Shown here piece after piece: positions 39,362 to 64,000 of a stretch of 64,000 bases of DNA (positions are counted from its first letter, which is position 1; every line of letters starts with the position of its first letter). Both the position numbers and the translations under genes were made by a program. The stretch lies in the NCBI GenBank assembly GCA_020650975.1, contig JAIPMN010000482.1, positions 20,059-84,058 of the forward strand. The letters are read 5' to 3'. Source of the stretch: Apostichopus californicus. Its lineage: Eukaryota > Echinodermata > Holothuroidea > Aspidochirotida > Stichopodidae. Below the pieces are notes generated by a model. It was given only the letters and a program-made list of their open reading frames with translations. It had not been told where the DNA came from and made no database searches.

Positions 39362-40615
39362 TCATTTATTCATAGCGTTTTGATTTATTAAATTGAATGC
39401 ATACATTTGTCCAGATGTCCACGTCGTCATCAATAGTTTCGATGTTTTTCCAGTTTCTTGTGTCGTTATCCATCCGGAGTCCGTGTAATTTGATATCGTA
39501 CTTAATATACTACGGCCATCTTGGCTATACTGAGTAATTATTGAATCCTGTTCACATTTGAACCAGGTCTCCTTCCACAAAATAAAGACGAATCCATTCT
39601 TATCTGCGCAAATACTAACTGGTTCTTTGCATCTATTGCCGGCTGGTTTCGGGAATTCGTAGAGTAGGTCTCCCTCTAGAGTAAGAGCGCATGCGCTTTG
39701 ACCATCCCTATCGCATACTAAAAGGTTCCCTCCGCCGACAGAGAGATCAAACGGCCATTTGATTTTCGTGGGCAGTCGCACGGTTCGCAAATAATTTAAG
39801 TTACTATCGAGGACGTAAACATCTCTACTCTTGTAACACCCAACAAAGATGTGGCTGTTTGTTTTATCGTACCCTATACACCTGACACCACGACCAGCAG
39901 GCCAATTGGTAGCGATGTCTTTGATGTTCTTCTTTTCGTATGTACCATCTCTCACATCAAATATACCAACCTCATCTGGGTCACAAGCAATTGCAACTCG
40001 GTAGTCTTTAAAGCTTGTGCAGAAACACGGAGATGTGGAGAAACTGGTTTGCCTCGCTTCTAGTATCCTTTGAACTTGAACTTTACCGTCAATGTTAATA
40101 ACAGATATGTGAGCTTGTTTATCTGTCGCGTCTCCAGTAACAACGATGGTACCATTTGCGGTACAAGTCATCCCTCGGATGTACCAGCCGCTTCCTTTGA
40201 TGCCGTCAACATCAACCACCAACTCATCCTGGTCCGACAGTCTAACGTCGTTTGTTTTGATGTACTTACGATATGGCAAGTTACTATGTTCACCGCTGGT
40301 TTCCTTCAGATTGTCGTTAGTAGAGTCACTTTGACCATCTTTTAATGATCTCTTGACTTGAATATCATCGATGATTTCGTCCATGTAATAATCCTTGGGA
40401 AACCCTTCAACTCCTTCGTTAGGGATATCGACCTGCTTTTTGCAGAGTGGACATACCAAAACGCCTTGGTTTTGTGTTATTAATTGCTCTAAGCAGTCTG
40501 CACAGTATCGATGAAAGCAAGGTAACTGCCTGGGGTTCTTATATTCCTCGAAGCAAACGCTGCACTGGCAGAGTCTTTCATCCATGTCATCCAGGATAGA
40601 TAAGGGGGAAGCCAT
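39362..40615 (-). CDS. RING-finger protein with NHL-like beta-propeller (TRIM-like E3 ligase)
   Basis: The protein has 417 residues from the ATG at 40,615 (MASPLSILDD). Residues 18-58 form a C3HC4 RING: C18, C21, C33, H35, C38, C41, C55 and C58 with PLC at the end, so it probably transfers ubiquitin. After a low-complexity linker, residues about 125-417 show repeated beta-strand blocks (GMTCTANGTIVVTG, DLSVGGGNLLVCDRDG, PVSICADKNGFVFIL) like the NHL/TRIM56-type propeller. B-box zinc motifs and the usual coiled coil are absent, so it is a reduced TRIM. All coding sequence is in one exon. A strong acceptor (cttttctttcag) lies just upstream at 40,626-40,637, so the 5' UTR is probably spliced. 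Targets are unknown; TRIM-like families are expanded in several invertebrates. Confidence 0.88.
   Translation of the reverse strand: MASPLSILDDMDERLCQCSVCFEEYKNPRQLPCFHRYCADCLEQLITQNQGVLVCPLCKKQVDIPNEGVEGFPKDYYMDEIIDDIQVKRSLKDGQSDSTNDNLKETSGEHSNLPYRKYIKTNDVRLSDQDELVVDVDGIKGSGWYIRGMTCTANGTIVVTGDATDKQAHISVINIDGKVQVQRILEARQTSFSTSPCFCTSFKDYRVAIACDPDEVGIFDVRDGTYEKKNIKDIATNWPAGRGVRCIGYDKTNSHIFVGCYKSRDVYVLDSNLNYLRTVRLPTKIKWPFDLSVGGGNLLVCDRDGQSACALTLEGDLLYEFPKPAGNRCKEPVSICADKNGFVFILWKETWFKCEQDSIITQYSQDGRSILSTISNYTDSGWITTQETGKTSKLLMTTWTSGQMYAFNLINQNAMNK
39365..39370 (-). promoter_or_regulatory. AATAAA hexamer overlapping the last two codons
   Basis: The final Asn-Lys codons (AAT AAA) directly before TGA spell a poly(A) signal. 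If used, the 3' UTR would be only about 10-30 nt. I did not find an equally clear hexamer close downstream. Confidence 0.3.
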
Positions 40616-40625
40616 GTTCAATCTA

Positions 40626-40637
40626 CTGAAAGAAAAG
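40626..40637 (-). other. Splice acceptor in the RING gene 5' UTR
   Basis: Read on the - strand this is cttttctttcag followed by TAGATTGAACATGG, ten bases before the start codon. It implies an upstream non-coding exon that I could not locate. Confidence 0.6.
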
Positions 40638-40639
40638 TT

Positions 40640-43600
40640 AAAAGACTCTTAGCTAATACGTAAACTGAAGAAAATATAACCAGTTATACCAGATAAAATA
40701 TAAAGGTATACTCAGTTTCATAACTTAGTTGCTAAGCATTTTGTTAGCCATAATTTACTATAACTGAATCTTCCAATAATAAACATTTCATGCACTTATT
40801 TTCAAGTGAAAAGTCACTATCTTTGATTTCAGGGGGAAAATCACAAGTTACTTCTACGCCTTCCAGCACAATGGATCATCTGTGCGTGGCGTCATGGCCA
40901 CAATTTTCAGTTTCTTGAATATTTGTTTTTCGCCACTAAATGACAATCTTTTGTTACAATATTTCTGAACTCTTCAACAGCATAACCTTTCAAATACAAT
41001 TTTGTGTCCCTCTTCTTAATTATAACAACAAAATGGCACTTCTGAAATAACAAAATGAAACACGAGGAACTTGTTTTATCAAAAGGTGCACAAGCTTCTT
41101 ATCATTGACAATGAAAAGACGCACTCTTGAGATTTTTCTCCTAAAAGTAGAGTTGGGACGGCGGCCCCTATTTTCTCTTCTCCGTCTTCCCAGTCGTAAG
41201 GTAAGGTGAAGAATCCTCTGCGATTCCAAATCACAGTCTCCAATTTAAACCGTATATATTGAACATATACATGTTTCGATAACACAATTTCCTTGCAGCT
41301 ATATATTCAATTTTTAATCTTTCGTGTTTCACCAAGGAGGATGTACGAAGAAATTCAACAACTTAAAGACTACAATCTACTCTGAAGGAGGACATGTTCG
41401 TAAATATGAATAAACCTTTTTGTTTTACATTCTACTTGATTGCACTTGCTTGTTGTGATGGAGCAACAACCAAACGTAACTGATGTCTATGTATTCGGAC
41501 AGGTAGCAACTTGCAATTGAAATGTGTACAGTTTGTTGTGTTAGATATATTCAATCAATTCATACTGTTAAGACGGATATACTCACCGTTCGCTTTCTCC
41601 TTGCCTTTCGTGGAAAAACACTGGCCTGTGTGACTGATCGAGAAACAGTTTTCCGGCTTTCAAATCTGACACCAACAGTTCCTTTTCTTGGTTGGGGCGT
41701 TGAATTAGGACTTTAATACCATGTAAACTATACAGTCAGCGGTAGGCACATATATGTTATGTCTATATATATATATATGCATACAAACAGTACACAACGG
41801 TGACTTGTATCATAGTGTACCAAGCGTATAGTAGATCATACCGAACTTCCAAACAATGTAAACAATTTGATATCTCATCAGGCGGACTTTGAAATTTGTT
41901 TTGTCTGCAAATCTTTATGAGAGGAATATTCTTGTTAGCTCAAGTAGTACTGTAAGTAATATTTTGCAATGTGGTCAGGGGGAAGGTCGTGTGTGTCAAT
42001 AGATGATGATGTCATATCCGTGATATGAAACCTTGTAGTACAAAGGTGAGAGTAAGACTTAATTTTGGTTCCAAAATGATTATTAAAACATTCGAACTTT
42101 CCATGCATGAATTATATAAATTAATTGTTCGTCACCAGGAACATTTCGCGAACGAGTGTACTTTATAAACAACTGCAAAAACAGCTGTAACTCAGTCTTT
42201 GTATATCCACGACAAATATGAATAACGTTCAAGGACTGTATACTTACTTGATGTAATAATTACAACAGGCGTGTAAATAAACTATAAAAAAAGAAGATGG
42301 TCTGATGTATATGTAAATCTTTCAGTAAGATCTTAATGTAACTTAATGTAATCTCTAAAACAAATACAGTTAAATGGAAACTGTTCATTAAACCACTTTT
42401 GCGAAACAAGTGCTAAGCAGCTAAATGACACAAATAATTTAGGTAAAGGGTCAACTGTCGATACTGTTAAACTACTAATATGCCATGAAGGATACACAAA
42501 TCGATACATTCAAAATGGAAGAATCAAAGAATGCTTGGATTATGTCATTCGTGATGGAGCACGGAAGAACCACCCTCCCCCACCCACCCCACCCACTGTG
42601 GCTCAAAATTAGTCATTAGATAATTTTGGAATTTATAATAATACAAAGATACGAACGACCGCCACTGTCTCAGAATGCATACCCTACTTTGCTTTACATG
42701 ACCGCACCAGTAAAGGCTACGACACTTAAAACAAGAAATTGATTGTGCAAGAAAATAAAAGGATCTGTTTAAACTTTACGAGAAATTAGTTCAATCATTA
42801 TTAAGTGCACTGTAATAGGATCGCACACAACTAGAAATTATATTGGATTTCAATCATCAAAATTGACTAATTTTTACCTTGTTTACAGGCCACATCTGTA
42901 TCAAAATCAGTCAGTTGTAAACTACACGTGTGTCTCTTATTTACCTGTGAAAACAGTCACAGGGTAGTATTTTGCCAGCAGGAGGAGCAAAGTAAAAGTA
43001 GCCTACTGTTGGAAAAGACAATGCTGCCAACCTAGCTGTCTTTAGTGGTGTAGCCAGACCGGGAGGGGAATAGGGGACATGAACCCAGTCAACCTAACGT
43101 CGGGTCATATAGAAAAGTTTGTTATACCAGGAATTAACAATGTATCAGCGACACCAGAGGTTTATAATACCAGAGGTTTATTAAACGCGCGAAATTTCTT
43201 TTTATTTGCGAATGGGGGTTGGATTGATGTAAACAACTTACTATATGTCATCGCCACGTGTGATTTATTATTTTCAAATGTGCAATTTGGACGAACGAAA
43301 TTTGAGTTGACAACATTCTTAGGTTGATCATGTATGGTACATATACCAGGCTTGGCGAATTACGTAACTGTACGCACAGAGCCCATCACATCCTTTGGTG
43401 CAACTTTGCGTACAACCACCTACCAGGTAATCAGAGCGGTAGATAGAGACAAATTTCAAAATGCCGCCCTCGATTTTTGAGAGGCAAATTGCGTTACTTG
43501 TACTGTAAGTTTATAACATTCCAATGTAAACAAAATTCGGTGTAACAGATAAAATATGCCCATTTGATGTAGCTAACTCACCGACCCGCACATACTTGTC

Positions 43601-45422
43601 CAAAGTCCGCATCTGACTGAGTTGTGTGTCACAAAATTAAACCGATAATTTAAAAAGTTCACACCCAACGCGCCCATGTTATTTACGAAAAACAACAAAC
43701 ATTATTAGGCCTACGACAAGTTATTACAGGTGCATGCCACCATTTCGGATGAAGGGGGTTTCAAAATTCGATTGTTTTTTACAAAAGGCCAGGGGTCTCG
43801 TGTTCCCCAGTTTGGGGATCACTTGTAATTTGCAACAGGAAAAGTTGGACGGGTTGGAAGTTCAAGTTGAGCTACTTATAGTACCTCCAGATTGTATATT
43901 ACTGAACAAAGAATATCATCATAGTTCGTTCTTTATTACGATAGGGATATTTTGTAATTAAGCTGTTTCAGTTTGATTAGTCAGTCGATTCATCGTCATT
44001 CAGTTCAACAAGTTATTTTCATTCACTACCAGCCTATAGCCGCCTACTTTAATGTAGCTGGTTATGTGTGACTTATGTCTATAACAATTGGAAAGGGCAA
44101 TGGATAGTAGAGTCCGTAGAAAGCTTAGTAAACGTTTTTGCGAATGTCAGTGCGTTTACAGGATGGACTATAACGATATGTAATTTGAAACAAATGGTTT
44201 CACCAGGAAAAAAAACATACTCAGTTTTCAATGGCAATGTGTTGCCCGTTCCCGCTTTTCCTTAGAACAAAACTAACTGTTATGGGCCTGCTTTACCTCT
44301 TGCATATTCTCAATGCAACATTTACTGATGACGTCATCTATGTCATCGCCTTCGTAACGCTCCACGCATGTACCGTGCCCATGGCTCTATTTCATCGAAG
44401 TACCTTTAATGAAATAAAGCCCAGCTATCAGTCAGAGATTTATACACCGTTCTTGGGGTACCTCGCCTCTCACCCCGTTCTAATAACACGGTTCATTATA
44501 ATTTTGCCTTCACCTACCTGTGATAGGCCTATTACTATTTTACTGCGTTCTATGTATCCGTTCAATCCCAGCAAAAACGTTTTCAAAACGTTATTAAAAC
44601 GTTTCGTCCTTTGTTTTGATAACGTTATTTGTGGTGTAATAAATATTTCACGAAAACGTTTTCAGGTTATTATTTCAAAACCTTTTTTTCGTTAAAAGTT
44701 TCGACTGAAGGATCTTTAGTGATTTTCTCTTCATCATCTAAATATCTTATCACTTCTTCTAAGGAATGAATTTTCCTTTTTCCATACCACATCCGGCATC
44801 AATCCAGTGAATTGAAGTGGATCCCACTTAAACAAGTAGAACAATCCTTGGATGAACAATTTAAATCGCCTATGTTGATAAAGTAGGCTACTCACCGACG
44901 CTATCGCGGAATGATCGCTACTACACCATCGCTGACCTTGTCTCTACCGATAAGTTAATTCTTTCTATCTGGCGCCCTATCTGCATGTAATTAATAGCTG
45001 TCTTTGTTACTCACCTATTTGTACTATTCACCTTTATTACCCATGTAATTTGTAGAATATAGAAATATTATTAATCAAAATACCATACGAAACCTCGTCC
45101 ATCTTTTCGTTTATGCGTTAACACCATCGGAAACTCTTTTTTTCGAATATTTACATGTCGTTTCCGTAACAACTACTGAAAAAATTACGCAATGTTTTGC
45201 AGGGCACCAAAGAACTCATATATTGCACACATAGCAGAGGCACCTGGGAATTTACCACTGAGCCGTATATTTAGATACGGCTCTGATTTACCAGTGTTAA
45301 CAGCGCCACACGTGGAAGATCAGAATAACTGTTTGAGAGTACGAGTAAAACCGCAGTCGGCTAGTAACAGTGTTGTACCTTTTAATCATCGGAGTTATTA
45401 GCTCAGTCATTCCTTAATTTTT
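40640..45422. other. Divergent intergenic region between RING gene (-) and ADH5 (+)
   Basis: About 4.8 kb separates the two start codons. It should hold both promoters, but I see no TATA box I would defend. A possible hAT-like end (AGTGGTGTAGCCAGACCGGG) is at 43,043. An AAAACGTT-rich repeat lies at 44,570-44,665. Open frames here have no family features. Confidence 0.5.
44570..44665. repeat. AAAACGTT-rich repeat
   Basis: AAAACGTT, or a close variant with its complement AACGTTTT, recurs at short spacing (aaaacgttttcaaaacgtt, taaaacgttt, gaaaacgttttc). AACGTT is self-complementary. Confidence 0.7.
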
Positions 45423-61368
<15,946 letters not shown>

Positions 61369-61935
61369 CCCTGGACGTATTCAGCACGTGCTCAGCCCCC
61401 CCAGGAGACCAGAGGCCAAAAAGCATCACACTTTAGTATTATTAGATATGCTATTTTTTCATTAGTTTATGCTGTTCTAGCTTTGTTATAAATATTAATT
61501 TATTTGCTCACTAATCTACTGAAAAGCTGACAAAACTAAAAAGTATGCTTTATAGTTCTCAAAGTTACTCCACAGGTGACTTTTGTGATGAAGAGTTGAT
61601 CACATTTGAAAATTGTTAGTTCTATTATTAGAAACAAAATCTTTTACTTAATGGTAATTTGGCAAATTTATGTGGTGGTTTTTATCAGCACATGGAATGC
61701 CCTACTGCTGCTGATGGCCAACCACCTCAAAACTGTAGAGTAATATTGAATAATTAAGTTTTCTTGGCAGGAAAATTATTGCTAGGAGTATAAGCAATGG
61801 AAATATATATTTCATCGGGAGCCCTACCAAAGGGAGACTTTCAGGTTTGCAATTACACTGTATGGTTTAAATTAAACTTATTCCTGGTACTTAATCAGCT
61901 GTTCCCAAAACTATGGCAATATTTAGAAATCTATA
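61369..61935. other. ADH5 3' UTR and flank
   Basis: AT-rich DNA follows the stop codon. I see no clear AATAAA in the first 400 bp; an ATTAAA near 61,870 is the nearest variant. The true 3' end is not resolved. Confidence 0.4.
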
Positions 61936-61939
61936 TGGG

Positions 61940-62530
61940 TAATCCTCCCAGGTATGGGTATCCTCCCCATCCTCCTATATGGGTTATCTTCCCCATCCTC
62001 CTATATGGGTAATCATCCCCATCCTCCCAGTATGGGTAATCCTCCCAGTATGGGTAATCCTCCCCATCTTCCCAGTATGGGTAATCCTCCCCATCCTCCT
62101 ATATGGCAAATCCTCTCCATCCTCCAAGTATGGGTAATCCTCCCCATCCTCCATGCATCCGTAATCCTCCCCATCCTCCCAGCATCCGTAATCCTCCCCA
62201 TCCTCCTTTATGGGTAATCCTCCCCATCCTCCTATATGGGTAATCCTCCCAGCATCCGTAATCCTCCCCATCCTCCTATATGGGTAATCCTCCCAGCATC
62301 CGTAATCCTCCCCATCCTCCTTTATGGGTAATCCCCCCCATCCTCCTATATGGGTAATCCTCCCAGCATCCGTAATCCTCCCCATCCTCCTATATGGGTA
62401 ATCCACCCCATCCTCCCAGTATGGGTAATCCTTCCCATCCTCCTATATGGCCAATCCTCCCCATCTTCCCAGTATGGGTAATCCTCCCCATCCTCCTATA
62501 TGGTTAATCCTCCCCATCCTCCCAGTATGG
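61940..62530 (+). repeat. About 24-bp tandem array
   Basis: TATGGGTAATCCTCCCCATCCTCC and a variant with CAGCATCCGTAATCC alternate for almost 600 bp. The proline- or glycine-rich open frames on both strands are artefacts. Confidence 0.93.
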
Positions 62531-62898
62531 GTACGAATAGACAACAGTGACTCAGTATTAAAATTACACAATATTTGCTTTGTGTAATGTTTTGCATTTG
62601 TCTGTAAACCTACATGAGTGAGATGACAACAGGTGGGTTAAAGGTTTCCAAATTTGGGTGTGGAAAGCTGTCATAATTCATGGAAATTCCACGTACGTTT
62701 TGGTGGAGAATGTGTGATTTTGTTACACATTGACACAGATTTGCCAGTTTTCCCCCTCTTTGTCACACATCAGAACATGTTTTCACTGGGAAAAAGTGTG
62801 GAAACTCTTGAACAAAGGTTGAAACGCATATATGTATGACCTGCCATAGGTTGTGTGTGTTTGACTTTTTGTCTTGCTGTCTTTGAGGGCAGACCTCT

Positions 62899-63266
62899 TT
62901 AAAGGGTGTGAAGACTCACGCAAAAAGAAGCGTCTAATGCCGGTAATCTGACCTAGTTTCGAATGAGGTGTAATAGAAGTGTTAGACACCACCATCTATC
63001 CCAGAAAATACACACACAGCTTGCTACCGTCGGTAATTAGACACTAGTGTACAGTCAGCACACACTGCTGCGGTCAATACCCACAGCACAGTGTATAAAC
63101 GATACAGCAATGGACATAACAGGTCCAACTAAAGATAACAAGGTATCACGTTTCATTACTGTCTGCATTTTGTAGCGACACGAACAAAACGTCACTTGCA
63201 AGCAACAGAAAGTTAACTTTCTCGGATGGCCGCACACGGTTTGGGGCGAGTCTTTAATGCCTTTAA
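62899..63266. mobile_element. TTAA-ended MITE, copy 3
   Basis: It starts TTAAAGGGTGTGAAGACT and ends AGTCTTTAATGCCTTTAA, whose complement begins TTAAAGG too. It is the copy with the best-matched ends. It lies downstream of ADH5. Confidence 0.9.
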
Positions 63267-63519
63267 GGCAATGATAAAGTGCCTTACCTTACTAAATCAA
63301 TGAGATCATTCTTTCTGCCGTTGCGACATTACCCTCTCTGTAATTTGACTTTTCTGATGTTTCTTGATTTCATTTCAATTAACCATCAACAAAGGTCGGT
63401 GTGATACAGATATTCGTAATGATCAAACCACTCCATACGGTCTAATTAAATTCTGATGCTGTTTGGAAGACTTCAGTTTAGTGGTCCAGGGAAGACTTGA
63501 TCAAGTCTTTATATGACAA

Positions 63520-63850
63520 GCCACCACCTATATGACACTATGACATCACAAAGCCACCACCTATATGACACTATGACATCACAAAGCCACCACCTATATG
63601 ACACACTGACATCACAAAGCCACCACCTATATGACACTATGACATCACAAAGCCACCACCTATATGACACTATGACATCACAAAGCCACCACCTATATGA
63701 CACTATGACATCACAAAGCCACCACCTATATGACACTATGAAATCACAAAGCCATCACCTATATGACACTATGACATCACAAAGCCACCACCTACTGTAT
63801 ATGACACCATGACATCACAAAGCCACCACCTATATGACACTATGACCATA
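63520..63850 (+). repeat. 33-bp tandem array
   Basis: About ten copies of a unit made of AAGCCACCACCTATATGACA and CTATGACATCACA. It contains TGACATCA, close to a CRE/AP-1 half-site pair. The period is a multiple of three, which explains the open frames on both strands. Confidence 0.93.
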
Positions 63851-63925
63851 GGCGTACGGGGCAGGGGGGCAGACTGCCCCCCCAAATTTCTAGAGGACAA
63901 GAAATTCGGGCAAAAGTCCTGAAAA

Positions 63926-64000
63926 ATTCGGGCAGCCTAAGAGGAGAAAAAAAACAAATATATATATATATATATTTTTTTCCTCTTAGGCTGCCCGAAT
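63926..64000. repeat. Hairpin at the window edge, probably inside a transposon
   Basis: ATTCGGGCAGCCTAAGAGGA is repeated in inverted form at the window end across an A/T spacer of about 25 bp. The DNA just before it (63,848-63,925; GGCGTACGGGGCAGGGGGGC) looks like a transposon end. The element continues outside. Confidence 0.7.

Noticed and set aside
40616-40621. Upstream TTG start for the RING protein
   Set aside because: Animals start at ATG; the ATG at 40,615 is two codons later and the acceptor lies just upstream.
44231-44695. Open frame of 154 codons in the intergenic region
   Set aside because: No recognisable domain, it overlaps the AAAACGTT repeat, and it has no splice or conservation support.
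61954-62406. Proline-rich (+) and glycine/aspartate-rich (-) open frames
   Set aside because: Both arise from a 24-bp tandem repeat whose period is a multiple of three.
63509-63812. Repetitive 11-residue peptides on both strands
   Set aside because: They are the 33-bp array read in frame; nothing suggests expression.

Overview
This is animal nuclear DNA with three protein-coding loci, intron-rich and crowded with minisatellites and transposon remains. The kind of genes (a large multi-repeat cadherin, a RING/beta-propeller TRIM-like protein and a class III alcohol dehydrogenase), the tRNA-headed SINEs with a short 'CCTTGGGCAAGGCACTT' body motif, and a CR1/L2-like LINE suggest a marine invertebrate deuterostome, most likely an echinoderm and perhaps a sea cucumber. 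The phylum is inference. Nothing looks bacterial or viral.

Region 1 (1-35,704, + strand) is the 3' part of one large cadherin gene. I could place 33 coding exons that join without a phase break into 2,154 codons plus a stop. They encode the end of one cadherin repeat, 14 further cadherin (EC) repeats, a membrane-adjacent domain resembling that of CDH23/PCDH15, one transmembrane helix and a 460-residue cytoplasmic tail. The 5' part lies left of the window. An AATAAA at 35,699 probably ends the transcript.

Region 2 (35.7-45.4 kb) holds a 71/143-bp satellite just after the cadherin gene. It also has one RING-finger/beta-propeller gene on the - strand with a single coding exon (39,362-40,615) and probably an intron in its 5' UTR. 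The rest is non-coding.

Region 3 (45.4-61.4 kb, + strand) is a complete class III alcohol dehydrogenase (S-(hydroxymethyl)glutathione dehydrogenase, ADH5). It has ten exons and 377 or 378 residues. The short first exon lies 4.6 kb upstream of the second. Its introns hold two copies of a TTAA-ended MITE, a decayed LINE reverse transcriptase and a 20-bp GATAAG array. A third MITE copy, a 24-bp array, a 33-bp array and a cut-off hairpin fill 61.4-64 kb.

The most unusual observation is that several splice junctions of the cadherin gene sit inside local tandem duplications. Two exons have had their 3' ends and donor sites copied downstream, one acceptor is the last of five copies of a 53-bp unit, and one donor is the first of about eleven copies of a 47-bp unit. 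No known gene cluster or pathway links the three loci.
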